A DNA stretch of 64,000 nucleotides from Stigmatella ashevillena (GCF_028368975.1 NZ_JAQNDM010000002.1:6938425-7002424); one strand, 5' to 3'; shown: positions 1-8,867, counted from the first letter of the stretch. Notes: a model not told the origin generated them from the sequence alone. Made by a program: numbers and translations.

Positions 1-308
1 CGGCGTGTGCCGCGGGCACGTGTGACTTGAGGCCGGGCGCGAGCCTGGAAGACAGCGTCGCTCGGCTCGTCGCACTGCCGGGGATCGGCGAGTGGACCGC
101 GCACTACATCGCTTTGCGGGCACTGGGAGAACCCGACGCCTTTCCCGCGTCGGACCTGGGGCTGCGCAAGGCCGCGGGAGGTGGCACCGTCATGGCGGCT
201 CCCGCGCTCGAGCGGATGGCGGAGGCCTGGAGACCCTGGCGCGGCTACGCGGCGCTGCTGCTCTGGACAGAACCCTTTCCTGCCGTGGCCGTGAGCACGG
301 CCGCTTGA
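1..308 (+). CDS. alkA: DNA-3-methyladenine glycosylase II (AlkA-type), C-terminal fragment
   Basis: Base-excision enzyme that removes alkylated purines. The reading frame is open to the left edge (codon phase starts at base 3), so the N-terminal part lies outside the window. What is visible is the HhH-GPD region: the hairpin LPGIGEWTA followed about 25 residues later by ASDLGLRKA, in which the Asp matches the catalytic aspartate of the AlkA family, then a Trp-rich C-terminus. The stop is followed after 15 bp by ogt on the same strand, so the two alkylation-repair genes probably form one transcript. Family assignment is firm; the exact subfamily cannot be checked without the missing N-terminus. 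Confidence 0.88.
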   Translation, partial: ACAAGTCDLRPGASLEDSVARLVALPGIGEWTAHYIALRALGEPDAFPASDLGLRKAAGGGTVMAAPALERMAEAWRPWRGYAALLLWTEPFPAVAVSTAA

Positions 309-323
309 GCTGAGGACCCACGC

Positions 324-842
324 ATGAAGATCCATCTGACAGAGGCATTGGCCACGGCGCGCCTTCAGACGCCCATCGGCGAGCTGCGGCTTGCCGCGAG
401 CGATGAAGGCCTTCGCACGGTGTTGTTCGAAACGGATTCGGCAGAGCTCCCGGCGGCGAGGGGCTCTGGAATCGCACGCTCGCATCTGGCGAGTGCCTGC
501 ACCGCGCTCGAAGAGTACTTCACCGGACGGCGCAAGACGTTCGAGGGGGTGACCTTGGCGGCCCGGGGCACGGAGTTCCAGTGCCAGGTGTGGCGTGCCT
601 TGAGCCTTCTGCCCTTTGGCCAGACGGTCAGCTACGCGACTCTGGCGCAGCGGATCGGTCGGCCGACGGCTGTACGGGCGGTGGGGCTGGCGAATGGCCA
701 GAACCCCCTTCCGCTCATCGTGCCGTGCCATCGCGTAATTGGGTCCAACGGCGCGCTCACCGGCTTCGCGGGGGGTCTTCCCGCCAAGAAATGGCTCCTG
801 GAATTCGAAGGGGCGCTGAGCCCCCGCCTGCTGCCCAGGTGA
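324..842 (+). CDS. ogt: Methylated-DNA--[protein]-cysteine S-methyltransferase
   Basis: Suicide repair protein that transfers the alkyl group from O6-alkylguanine or O4-alkylthymine to its own cysteine. 172 aa, usual length for Ogt. The active-site motif IVPCHRVIG places the acceptor at Cys135; the arginine-finger region RAVGLANGQNP lies just before it, and the short N-terminal domain starts with TPIGELRLA. No AraC-type DNA-binding domain, so it is the constitutive Ogt form and not Ada. A GAGGA sequence sits 5-10 bp upstream of the ATG. It follows the alkA fragment closely and probably shares its promoter. Confidence 0.93.
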   Translation: MKIHLTEALATARLQTPIGELRLAASDEGLRTVLFETDSAELPAARGSGIARSHLASACTALEEYFTGRRKTFEGVTLAARGTEFQCQVWRALSLLPFGQTVSYATLAQRIGRPTAVRAVGLANGQNPLPLIVPCHRVIGSNGALTGFAGGLPAKKWLLEFEGALSPRLLPR

Positions 843-937
843 GGGAGCATGCACCTGGGAGGGCAGGCACCTACATTCGGGGCAAGGGCTGTAAGTGCCT
901 GACGGAACAGGGGGGAGGCGAGCGTTTGCCGGTGCCG

Positions 938-964
938 TGTCACGGCCGCGTTCGCTGGTTCGTC
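938..964 (+). promoter_or_regulatory. Predicted ECF41 sigma-factor promoter
   Basis: TGTCACG at 938-944 and CGTC at 961-964 are separated by 16 bp. The promoter recognised by ECF41 (SigJ-type) sigma factors is, from memory of the literature, TGTCACA-N16-CGTC. It lies 25 bp upstream of the oxidoreductase start, and the sigma factor itself is the next gene, as expected for autoregulation. Confidence 0.8.
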
Positions 965-988
965 TTCCCGGCGAAAAGGAGCTGAACC

Positions 989-2158
989 ATGCGCGTCATC
1001 ATCCTTGGAGGCGGTTATGCAGGTCTGGTCTGTGCGTTGCGCCTCGCGAGGCGGGCCCGTGGACAGGTGGCCATCACCCTGGTGAGTGAGAATGAACACT
1101 TCGTGGAGCGCATCCGGCTTCACGAGTGGGCGGCTGGACACAAGCCGTCGCAGAAGGCGCTCAAGGAGATGGTGGCGGGCACGGACATCACGCTGAAGCG
1201 GGGCCGCGTCACCCGGATTGATCCCCAGGGGGAAGTGACTGTCGGGCAGGAGCGGTTGTCGTTCGACCGGCTGGTGGTGGCGCTGGGTTCTCAGGCCGAT
1301 ACGCGGAGCGTGCCTGGCATCCGCGAGCATGCCTTCACGCTTGAGCCCGCGTCCGCGGCCGAGCTGGCCTCGAAGCTTCCTGCGCTCGCCGCGCGGGGTG
1401 GGCGTGTGGTCGTCATCGGCGGAGGGCTCACCGGCATCGAGGGCGCCACGGAGTTCGCGGAGTCCTACCCGGGCCTCAAGGTGAGCCTGCTGACCTCGAG
1501 CGCTCTGGGCAAGGACTTCCAGGACGTGGGGCGCAAGCACCTGCTCTCATGTCTGGACCGGCTGGGCGTCACCCAAGAGCAAGGGCGCGTGAAGCGGATT
1601 CACGCCGATGCCATCGAGCTGGCGGATCGCACCGTGCCCTTCGATGTCTGTCTGTGGACGGGCGGCTTCACGGTCCCTGCCTTGCTGAGGGAGTCCGGGC
1701 TGCCGGTGAACGAGCGGGGGCAGGTGTTGGTCGATCCGTTCCTGCACGTGCTCGGGCACAAGAACATCATGGCGGTGGGGGACGCGGCCACGCTGGTGGA
1801 TCCGCCTTCCGCCATGGACATGGGCTGCAAGACCGCCCTGCCCATGGGGGCGCACGCGGCGGAGAACCTTGCCCGGATCCTCCGCGGCGAGCCCGAGAAG
1901 CGCCTCGAGTACGTCCACTCGGTGTTCTGCACCAGCTTGGGCAGGAATGACGGGATCATCCAGTTTTACCGGGCAGACGGCTCGAGAGTGCCCTGGGTGG
2001 TGACCGGCCGCCCGGCCGCCTGGATCAAGGAATTCATCTGCCGCTCCACGCTCCTGGCCCCCCAGCTTGAGCGGGTAGGCCTCGGCGGGACCCTGTGGCG
2101 AAAGAGGAGTCAGACGTCCTCGCTCGAACCCTCGGGTCAAGAGATACTGGCTGTATGA
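989..2158 (+). CDS. NAD(P)/FAD-dependent oxidoreductase (NDH-2-like), ECF41 partner
   Basis: Pyridine-nucleotide-disulfide-type flavoprotein of 389 aa. The N-terminus carries the FAD dinucleotide fold GGGYAG (residues 7-12), a second Rossmann motif VVIGGGLTGIE lies near residue 150, and the FAD-closing segment AVGDAATL is near residue 260. The overall plan resembles type II NADH dehydrogenases and ferredoxin-type reductases, but substrate is unknown. Its stop overlaps the start of the sigma-factor gene (ATGA). ECF41 sigma factors are typically encoded beside a carboxymuconolactone decarboxylase, oxidoreductase or epimerase gene, and this fits the oxidoreductase class. A likely target of the adjacent sigma factor through the promoter at 938-964. 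Confidence 0.85.
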   Translation: MRVIILGGGYAGLVCALRLARRARGQVAITLVSENEHFVERIRLHEWAAGHKPSQKALKEMVAGTDITLKRGRVTRIDPQGEVTVGQERLSFDRLVVALGSQADTRSVPGIREHAFTLEPASAAELASKLPALAARGGRVVVIGGGLTGIEGATEFAESYPGLKVSLLTSSALGKDFQDVGRKHLLSCLDRLGVTQEQGRVKRIHADAIELADRTVPFDVCLWTGGFTVPALLRESGLPVNERGQVLVDPFLHVLGHKNIMAVGDAATLVDPPSAMDMGCKTALPMGAHAAENLARILRGEPEKRLEYVHSVFCTSLGRNDGIIQFYRADGSRVPWVVTGRPAAWIKEFICRSTLLAPQLERVGLGGTLWRKRSQTSSLEPSGQEILAV

Positions 2159-3003
2159 CGGATGTGCAGGTGGAGGACTTCGAGGCCCACAGACCCTCTC
2201 TGTGGGCCATCGCGTACCGAATGCTCGGCTCGGCCTCCGAGGCGGAGGACGTCGTTCAAGAGACCTGGCTGCGCTGGCAGTCCGCGTCTCGTGATGGGGT
2301 CCGTTCGGGCCGGGCCTTTCTCTCGGCGGTGGCGACGCGGCTCTGTCTGGATCACCTCAAGAGCGCGCGCGCCCGGCGCGAGGTCTACGTGGGGCCGTGG
2401 CTTCCCGAACCGGTGCGCACGGATACGCAGGTGGATCCGGAGACCATCTCGTTCGCGTTCCTGGTGCTGCTCGAGAGCCTGACGCCCATGGAGCGCGCCG
2501 TGTACCTGCTGAACGAGGTGTTCGGTTACAGCCATGCCGAGGTGGCGCAGATGCTCGACAAGGAAGAGGCCGCCTGTCGGCAGTTGCTGCACCGGGCCCG
2601 GGGGCACCTCGTGTCCCGGCGTCCCCGCTTTGCCCCCTCGAAGGAGGCGCATGCGCGGATGGTGACGAGCTTTCTATCGGCCTGCTCGAGCGGAGATCTG
2701 GAAGGGATCAAGCGCCTCCTCTCGGAGGATGTGACGGCCTGGGCGGATGGGGGCGGCAAGGTCTCTGCGGCGACCCGGCTCGTTCAAGGCACGGAAGCCG
2801 TGGCGCGCCAGTACCTGGGGCTGCTGAACAAGATGATGAAGGTGCCAGGCAGCGCCCTGGAGACGTCCGAGGTGAACGGCTGGCCCGCGCTGGTGGTCCG
2901 GCTCAACGGCGCGGTCTTTGACGTCATCTCCTTCGAGACCGATGGAGAGCACATCCACGCCATCCACGCGGTCCTCAATCCGGACAAGCTCGCCCGCCTC
3001 TAG
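2155..3003 (+). CDS. sigJ: ECF41-family RNA polymerase sigma factor (SigJ-like)
   Basis: Extracytoplasmic-function sigma factor of 282 aa with a fused C-terminal SnoaL-like domain. Region 2 spans about residues 8-75 (AYRMLGSASEAEDVVQETW), region 4 about 105-155 with HAEVAQMLDKEEAACRQLLH. The two hallmark motifs of ECF41 are both present: DGGGK at 198-202 and NPDKL at 275-279. In this family the C-terminal extension replaces an anti-sigma factor and tunes activity from within. The ATG chosen overlaps the TGA of the oxidoreductase, implying translational coupling; an upstream in-frame start would lie inside the oxidoreductase. Confidence 0.92.
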   Translation: MTDVQVEDFEAHRPSLWAIAYRMLGSASEAEDVVQETWLRWQSASRDGVRSGRAFLSAVATRLCLDHLKSARARREVYVGPWLPEPVRTDTQVDPETISFAFLVLLESLTPMERAVYLLNEVFGYSHAEVAQMLDKEEAACRQLLHRARGHLVSRRPRFAPSKEAHARMVTSFLSACSSGDLEGIKRLLSEDVTAWADGGGKVSAATRLVQGTEAVARQYLGLLNKMMKVPGSALETSEVNGWPALVVRLNGAVFDVISFETDGEHIHAIHAVLNPDKLARL

Positions 3004-3057
3004 CCGCAGTGCCCCGTTTTGACACCGTTAGAGGGGGGAGGCTACGGTCCACGCCCC

Positions 3058-3783
3058 ATGGGCCTCGGGGGCATTCTCCACTTCATTCGGCAAGAAGTCC
3101 TGGTCGGTGAGCACGAGGTGTTCCACCGCACGCTCCGGCAGGCGCTGGTGGGCACCTGTGAGAGCGTTCTGGACGTGGGGTGTGGGTTCCGCTCGCCGTT
3201 GGCGTCCTTCTCGCGCCTCATTCCGCGCACGGTGGGCGTGGACGGCTATGCCCACGCCATCGAGCGCAGCCGGGCGGCAGGCATCCACGGCGAGTACCAC
3301 TGCATGGATCTGTTGCAGGTGGCCACGGCCTTCCCGCCGAAGAGCTTCGATGCAGTCATCGCCCTGGATGTCATCGAGCACTTCGACAAGCCCACGGGCT
3401 ATCGCTTCATGGAGATACTGGAGTCGCTGGCGCGCAAGCGCGTCATCCTCTTCACGCCCAACGGTTTCCTGCCGCAGGATGAGTGGGACGGCAATGTGCA
3501 CCAGCTCCACCGCTCGGGCTGGGAGGTATATGACTTCGAGCTGCGCGGCTACCGGGTCTCCGGCATGAGTGGGTGGAAACCCCTTCGAGGGGAGTACGCC
3601 CTGCCGAGCATTCGCCCCTACCGGCTGGGGGGCCTGTTGTCACGGCTCTCCGAGCCCTTCGCGGCGCGCTTCCCCCACCACGCCTTTCAGCTCCTGGCTA
3701 TCCGGGAGATGGAGCGCTCCGGAGAAGAAGCGAAGCACGCTCCCCATCAGGGCACGTGCGCTGAGTCCGCCCGGGCGTCGTAG
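3058..3783 (+). CDS. Class I SAM-dependent methyltransferase
   Basis: 241 aa protein with the seven-strand methyltransferase fold: motif I VLDVGCG at 37-43, an acidic residue in the next strand (VGVDGY), and motif IV with FDAVIALDVIEHF. Small-molecule or O-antigen-type methyltransferases look like this; the substrate cannot be read from sequence. ATG at 3058 was chosen because a purine-rich GA-run lies about 17 bp upstream and the downstream sequence aligns with the family core; a TTG 39 bp earlier is possible. The 3' end overlaps the convergent lipoprotein gene by 37 bp. Confidence 0.8.
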   Translation: MGLGGILHFIRQEVLVGEHEVFHRTLRQALVGTCESVLDVGCGFRSPLASFSRLIPRTVGVDGYAHAIERSRAAGIHGEYHCMDLLQVATAFPPKSFDAVIALDVIEHFDKPTGYRFMEILESLARKRVILFTPNGFLPQDEWDGNVHQLHRSGWEVYDFELRGYRVSGMSGWKPLRGEYALPSIRPYRLGGLLSRLSEPFAARFPHHAFQLLAIREMERSGEEAKHAPHQGTCAESARAS

Positions 3784-4115
3784 GTGCACCCGATGGGGGT
3801 GCTCGAGAAGGGCCGTCCGACATAGAGCTGCACCCGTGCGGTGTCGGGACCGGTCATGCTCGCCTCGCCCGCCGTGGCCCGGGAGTAGCCCCGCTGGTTG
3901 CGGGCGGCCAGCTCGCACTGCTTGCGGGCCATCGCCAGGCTCACGTTGGTCGCCTGGCCATTCTGCCCGGCCTCTTCAGCAGTTCCGTCGGTGTGCGCCG
4001 AGTGATGATGAGACACGCGTGCGGGCTGCTGTGATGCAGCCGATGCACACGCTTGCAGCCCCATGCCCAGCAATACCGCAACCCCCACTGCGCCTGCTCG
4101 CGATTGGAATGACAC
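3747..4115 (-). CDS. Small predicted lipoprotein, function unknown
   Basis: 122 aa with a signal peptide ending in the lipobox GLQAC, so a lipoprotein of outer or inner membrane. The mature part begins with a His-rich stretch (VSHHHSAHTDG) and continues into a conserved-looking segment with Cys, MARKQCELAARNQRGY and PIGCTYDARA. The GTG start at 4115 is supported by AGGAG six bases upstream; a longer frame exists but has no such site. I recognise no domain. The paired cysteines and the closing 'VGRPFSSTPIGCTY' segment hint at a small folded domain. The gene is convergent with the methyltransferase and overlaps it by 37 bp. Confidence 0.6.
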   Translation of the reverse strand: MSFQSRAGAVGVAVLLGMGLQACASAASQQPARVSHHHSAHTDGTAEEAGQNGQATNVSLAMARKQCELAARNQRGYSRATAGEASMTGPDTARVQLYVGRPFSSTPIGCTYDARADSAHVP

Positions 4116-4310
4116 GTCTGTCTCCTGAAGATCCTCAGTCTCTCGTTTGAACGCGCGGACGAAGATCTTGCAGAGGAGAATAACCACGGAAATGCGAGGG
4201 AGCTTCCCATTGAAATACAGGCTTGGGTGGCTCGGCACTATCGGACAAAAGTTCTCATAATGCTGTCTGGAAAAGCAGACATCTGTATTCGGTGTGTCGG
4301 GAGAAACAGA

Positions 4311-4346
4311 CACCTGGCGCGAGCGTGAAACATCTCGCGCCAGGTG
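4311..4346 (-). terminator. Strong hairpin terminator of the amylolytic enzyme gene
   Basis: Perfect 13-bp inverted repeat (4311-4323 with 4334-4346, 10-nt loop) lying 14 bp past the stop codon of the gene ending at 4360. On the minus strand it is followed by a T-rich run (TCTGTTTCT). A second small inverted repeat, TGTCTG-N6-CAGACA, lies at 4264-4281. Confidence 0.8.
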
Positions 4347-4359
4347 CTTGCGGGAGGGC

Positions 4360-7300
4360 CTATCTCCAGGTGTCGTTGATCGTCGCGGAGCTGGAGGCGG
4401 GCGTGGTGTAGAGGCGGTTGGCGCCGCTCTCCCACGTCACGTTCCCGTTGCCGTCCTTCTTGATGTACTTGTACTCAAGGGCCGTCGAGCCCGGGAGGCT
4501 CAGCGCCACGCTCCATGCGGGGTAGTTGGCCGGCGACAGGGCGATGGCGGCCGCGGGGCTCCAGCCCCCGAGCGCGGCGAGGTTCCCCACCAGGTAGACG
4601 TTCTGTCCCACCACGGTGCTCGCCGTGACGGTGAAGGTGACGGTGGCCCCCGTGCTGCTCGTGGTGACGCTCAGGGCCGCGCTGGACGCGGAGAAGTTGC
4701 CCGCCGCATCCCGTGCGCGCACGGTGTAGCTGTACGTCGTGCCCGTGCTCAGCCCCGTGTCCGTGTAGCTGGGCGTGGTGGGTGCCCCGACCAGGACGCC
4801 TCCCCGGTACACGTTGTAGCCGACGACGCCGCTGGCGTCGGTCACCGCGTTCCACGTCAATGAGACGGAGGAGGACGTCTTGGAAGACACCGCCAGGCCC
4901 GTGGGCGTGGAGGGGCCGGTGACGTCCCCCGAAGGAGCACCCGCGGTCACGGTGCCCGCGTTGAACGTGTGCGTGCCGGCGGGGATGAAGTAGTTCAGCC
5001 CGCCGTTGTTGTCCCAGGTGCCGCTGCCGTTGTTGAAGACGGCCTCGAGCTGCGTGGCGGAGCCCAGGTTGAGGGTGGACTTCGCGTAGCCGGTGACCTC
5101 GGCATCGGGCATCGCCACACCCGGTGAGGAGGTCCACGTGCCGCCCGCGGGGCGGTAGTGGAGGTACGGGGTGGTGAAGCCCTTCTTGTAATAGACGGTG
5201 ACGGTGTTGCCCGAGGAGGTGGTGACGGAGAGGGCGGTGCTGGCCGCGGAGGTGTTGCCCGCCGCATCGCGCGCCTTCACGGTGTAGCTGTAGGCCGTGT
5301 TCGCGGCCAGGCCACTGTCCGTATAGGTGGTGCCCGTGGACGTGCCGGCCTGTGTGCTGCCCCGAAAGATGAGGTAGCCCGTCACCCCCACATCATCCGT
5401 GGATGCTGCCCACGAGAGCGTGACGGAGGACGCCGTCTTCGAAGGCGCGGTGAGGTTGGAGGGGGCGGAGGGCGACACGGTGTCCACCACCGGGCCGCCG
5501 GGGGTGATGACGCCCGCGTTGAAGGTGGAGATGCCGGTGGGGAAGAAGTAGTTGTTGCCGTTGTTGCTGTCCCAGGTGCCACTGCCGTTGTTGAAGACGG
5601 CCTCGAGCTGCGTGGCGGTGGCCAGGTTGACGGTGTACTTCGCATAACCCGTCACCTCCGCATCCGGCATAGCGGTGCCCGGGGGCGAGGTCCACGTGCC
5701 GCCTGCGGGACGGTAGTGGAGGTACGGGGTGGCAAAGCCCTTCTTGTAATAGACGGTAGCGGTGTTGCCCGTGCTGGTGGTGATGCTTAGGGCGGCGCTG
5801 GCCGTGGAGGTGTTGCCCGCGGCATCCGCGGCCTTCACGGTGTAGCTGTAAGCGGTGCTTGGAGAGAGCGAGGAATCCGTGTAGCCCGTCCCCGTGGGGG
5901 CGGCGATCTGCGTTCCATTCCGGTACACGAAGTAGCCCGCCACGCCGTAGTTGTCGGTGGAGGCCGTCCAGCTCAGCGTCACCGAGGAGCTCGTCACCGC
6001 CGAGGCGCTCAGCCCCGTGGGCGCCGAGGGGGCGGTGGTGTCCGGCGCCTGGGTGGTGACGGAGAGCGCGGTGCTGGCGGCGGAGGTATTGCCCGCCGCA
6101 TCCCGGGCCTTCACGGTGTAGCTGTACGCGGTGCTGGGGGTCAGCCCGGTGTCCGTGTAGCTCGTCGTGGTGCTCGTGCCCACTTGGGTGCCACCTCGGA
6201 AGACGAGGTAGTCCGTCACCGCCACGTTGTCCGTGGAGGCGCTCCAGGTGAGCTTCACGGAGCGGTCCGTGCGCGTGGCCACCGCGAGCCCCGTAGGGGT
6301 GGAGGGCGCGGTGGTGTCCACCATGAGGAACGGATAGGTGCCTGCCACCGAGCCGTTGACGTCCTCGATGTATTTGCCGCCCACCAGGTTGTACCGGCCG
6401 GCGCCCACGTAGACGGATTGGATCTCGCTCCGGGTGATGTTGCCCCGGCTGTCGGTCGCCTCGATGTAGTAGTCGAGGAGCTGATCGCGGTAGTTGCCGA
6501 GGTACGTGTAGTAGAGGTCGCCGATCTCTTGTGCGGGCACCTTCGCCATGACGGGCAGGTAGGCGGGCTGCCACGCGACGCCGTTGATGACCGGCTTCAG
6601 ATCCCGGCGCGTCATCGGGTAGTCCACCCAGGCGCTCACGCGGGTGGTGTCGATGTTGGGCACGCCCGCGGCCTTGAGCGCCGCCGGGTCATACACCTTG
6701 GGGGTGTTGTCCGAGGCGTCGATGAGCTTGTTGGCGTGGGTGCGGATGCGGACCTTGATGTTGGACAGGCCGCTCACGTCGTAGGCATAGGTGTAGATGG
6801 CGAAGGTGTTGCTGAAGTGGTGGAGCGTCCAGCCCTCGGACTTGTCCGTGTTGGCGCTGCCGGGGTTGTAGGGCCAGCGTTGAGGCCACCATACGGAGGG
6901 GCCGGTGCGGTCCTGGACGAGCCGGTCCTGCACGTAGGGCTTGGAGAAGTAGAGCGACTGGTTGAAGGACAGCGTGGGCTTGACGTTGTCGTCCTGGTTC
7001 TCGTCGTAGTAGCCGAAGCCCGAGTCCATGGCGGGCAGGAGGAAGTACCAGGACAGCTCGGCGGGGTTGGCGCCGCCGGCCCAGTCGTTGGCCGCATCGC
7101 CCTTCACAGGGTAGGACAGCATCCACGGATTGAGCTGGTTGCCCGCGTGAGTCACCTGGCTGTCCAGGGCGGTGGTGGGCTTCCAGTGGTTGGGGTGGGC
7201 ATCGAGCCAGATCTGCTCGGCGGTCTTCGCGTAGTTGAGGGCGGCCTGGAGCAGGGCGAAGTTGCGCTCCAGGTAGTGCCAGCCATGCTCCAGCGAGACG

Positions 7301-8715
7301 GTCATCCCTTCCTGGATGCCGCTGAGGTTCGTCTTTGGCGCCAGGTTCAAGCCGGTGGCGGAGTTGAAGGCGGGGAATTGGCCTTTCCAGATGCCGGGCG
7401 GCAGCTTCCAGTGGTGCCACTGGGGATCGCTCGAGGAGTCGCGGGTGTCCACCCAGGAGCCGTCCTGCACGTGGACCACGTCGCTGGAGACGGGCAGGTG
7501 GGCGGTCAGGTACTCGCTGATGCCCATGCACTGCACGCCCGCGGAGCAGGTGACGCTCCGGCCGTTGTACCAGGTGCTCTCCGAGCCCGCGCGGCCGCCC
7601 GAGTTGTCGCCGTCATGGGCGATGACGAAGAACTGCCGCTGGGGGACGAGCCCCTCGAAGGTCTTGAGGTTCACCACGTCGACGGTGGCCTCGCCCTCCC
7701 AGCCCTCGAGCCAGGAGCCGTTCTGGTTGACGGGGATGCCCACGACGCGCGACTCGGCGCCGGTGGCGGGGTCCACGTAGCGCACCCAGTGCGGAGTGGA
7801 AGCAAAGGGGTACTTGTTGCGGATGACCTGCTGCTCGTGCGCCATGCCCAGGCTCACCCAACTGCCCACGTTGCTGGTGTTCTGGAAGTCCGCGCGGTTG
7901 GGCGGTGACACGAGCGTGTCCGTGCCGGGGTCATTCAGGAAGGGGTAATCGCGCAGGGTGCGCGAGAAGTGGTTGTCGCCAATGACGGACCACTGGATGC
8001 CCAGCTTCGCGAGCGTGGGGATGAGGCGCTCGGAGAAGCCCAGCTCCGTGGGAAAGAAGCCCTTGGAGGACTGGAAATCTCCCCCCAGGAAGTAGGGCTG
8101 CGCCAGGGTGGTGCTCTGGTAGATGAGATCCTTGAGGAAGTACTCCGGGCCCACCAGGGGACCCATGGAGTGGTGTCCGGTGAAGTGGATGAGATCCAAC
8201 GTCCGGTGGCCCGCGGGCGTGCGCAGGCTGTTGTACTTGTCCTTCCAGGGTGAGCCCCAGGACGTGTTGTCATAGCCGGACACATTCTTGAGGGTGCTCA
8301 AGTCGTGGACGTTGTTCACCACGGCGCCGGACATGGTGACGTGGACCTGCCCCGTGGAGGCGTTGGTCCTCATGTCCTGCGCGACGGCGGGCGGCCAGTA
8401 CAGGTAGGCGCCTGTCTTCGCGTGGTGCGAGTAATAGGTGACCAGATCGTCGTGCGGCATCGGCGCGCCCGACGGCAGGAAATAGGTGTAGTTGGACGGA
8501 GGGCTCTTCTTCAGGTTGATGACCTGTCCGTCGTACGTGTAGCGGATGGGGCCGCCCACGGGCGTCGCGGCGTACTGCGTGACGTCGTAGTACGCCCAGA
8601 AGTTGGGCATGTGGTTGTGATAGACGTGCGCTGCTGCGGGCTGGCCCCAGGCCGGGACGGCTGGGAGGGTGGCTGCGGCCAGGGCGAGCAACACCCATTG
8701 CTTCAATCGCATCAT
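4360..8715 (-). CDS. Secreted GH57-like glycoside hydrolase with FnIII, CBM25-like and CBM20 modules
   Basis: 1451 aa extracellular protein, probably starch-degrading. Order: signal peptide (1-24, cleavage after PAWG); catalytic region about 25-790; two FnIII domains; CBM25-like module (starts VYYKKGF); third FnIII; second CBM25-like module; fourth FnIII; C-terminal CBM20 starch-binding domain with the typical VYLVGNLAALGGWSP and EYKYIKKD segments. GH57 assignment rests on HNHMP (33-37) resembling the HQP motif, FPTELGFSERL (221-231) with Glu224 as candidate nucleophile, and AHDGD (366-370) with Asp368 as candidate acid/base. The catalytic region is longer than most GH57 enzymes and otherwise divergent, so this part is moderately sure; the starch-binding modules are clear. 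Start ATGATG has AAGGA upstream. Confidence 0.8.
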   Translation of the reverse strand: MMRLKQWVLLALAAATLPAVPAWGQPAAAHVYHNHMPNFWAYYDVTQYAATPVGGPIRYTYDGQVINLKKSPPSNYTYFLPSGAPMPHDDLVTYYSHHAKTGAYLYWPPAVAQDMRTNASTGQVHVTMSGAVVNNVHDLSTLKNVSGYDNTSWGSPWKDKYNSLRTPAGHRTLDLIHFTGHHSMGPLVGPEYFLKDLIYQSTTLAQPYFLGGDFQSSKGFFPTELGFSERLIPTLAKLGIQWSVIGDNHFSRTLRDYPFLNDPGTDTLVSPPNRADFQNTSNVGSWVSLGMAHEQQVIRNKYPFASTPHWVRYVDPATGAESRVVGIPVNQNGSWLEGWEGEATVDVVNLKTFEGLVPQRQFFVIAHDGDNSGGRAGSESTWYNGRSVTCSAGVQCMGISEYLTAHLPVSSDVVHVQDGSWVDTRDSSSDPQWHHWKLPPGIWKGQFPAFNSATGLNLAPKTNLSGIQEGMTVSLEHGWHYLERNFALLQAALNYAKTAEQIWLDAHPNHWKPTTALDSQVTHAGNQLNPWMLSYPVKGDAANDWAGGANPAELSWYFLLPAMDSGFGYYDENQDDNVKPTLSFNQSLYFSKPYVQDRLVQDRTGPSVWWPQRWPYNPGSANTDKSEGWTLHHFSNTFAIYTYAYDVSGLSNIKVRIRTHANKLIDASDNTPKVYDPAALKAAGVPNIDTTRVSAWVDYPMTRRDLKPVINGVAWQPAYLPVMAKVPAQEIGDLYYTYLGNYRDQLLDYYIEATDSRGNITRSEIQSVYVGAGRYNLVGGKYIEDVNGSVAGTYPFLMVDTTAPSTPTGLAVATRTDRSVKLTWSASTDNVAVTDYLVFRGGTQVGTSTTTSYTDTGLTPSTAYSYTVKARDAAGNTSAASTALSVTTQAPDTTAPSAPTGLSASAVTSSSVTLSWTASTDNYGVAGYFVYRNGTQIAAPTGTGYTDSSLSPSTAYSYTVKAADAAGNTSTASAALSITTSTGNTATVYYKKGFATPYLHYRPAGGTWTSPPGTAMPDAEVTGYAKYTVNLATATQLEAVFNNGSGTWDSNNGNNYFFPTGISTFNAGVITPGGPVVDTVSPSAPSNLTAPSKTASSVTLSWAASTDDVGVTGYLIFRGSTQAGTSTGTTYTDSGLAANTAYSYTVKARDAAGNTSAASTALSVTTSSGNTVTVYYKKGFTTPYLHYRPAGGTWTSSPGVAMPDAEVTGYAKSTLNLGSATQLEAVFNNGSGTWDNNGGLNYFIPAGTHTFNAGTVTAGAPSGDVTGPSTPTGLAVSSKTSSSVSLTWNAVTDASGVVGYNVYRGGVLVGAPTTPSYTDTGLSTGTTYSYTVRARDAAGNFSASSAALSVTTSSTGATVTFTVTASTVVGQNVYLVGNLAALGGWSPAAAIALSPANYPAWSVALSLPGSTALEYKYIKKDGNGNVTWESGANRLYTTPASSSATINDTWR
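4930..6045 (-). repeat. Tandem 558-bp duplication of an FnIII + CBM25 unit inside the enzyme gene
   Basis: The coding sequence for VYYKKGF...LHYRPAGGTW occurs twice, offset by 558 bp (for example at about 5183 and 5741), each preceded by an FnIII domain with the AYSYTVKA(R/A)DAAGNTS segment. Nucleotide identity is high in the module cores, pointing to fairly recent in-frame duplication. Confidence 0.8.
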
Positions 8716-8819
8716 GGAGAGTCCTTGCTGAGGGCGCCTGAGAGGGGGATCGCGCCCGCGAGCAGAGTTCTCGGCACTGGGACGAGGGTTGTTTCGGAAC
8801 GGGGCAAGACAGAGGGTGC

Positions 8820-8867
8820 GTTACGCAGCACGTCATGACGAAAGCTGTGTTACGCAGCACGTCATGA
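8820..8867. repeat. Pair of 19-bp direct repeats in a divergent promoter region
   Basis: The same 19-bp sequence (GTTACGCAGCACGTCATGA) occurs at 8820-8838 and 8849-8867, 29 bp apart, i.e. close to three helical turns. The first copy contains TGCGTTACGCA and CGTCATGACG palindromes. It lies between the amylolytic enzyme (minus) and the unknown gene at 8906 (plus), so it may be a regulator binding site. Confidence 0.7.

Noticed and set aside
6184..7908. Long plus-strand open frame inside the amylolytic enzyme gene
   Set aside because: Antisense to a well-supported gene with signal peptide, modules and terminator; translation is Val/Gly/Arg-rich without motifs.
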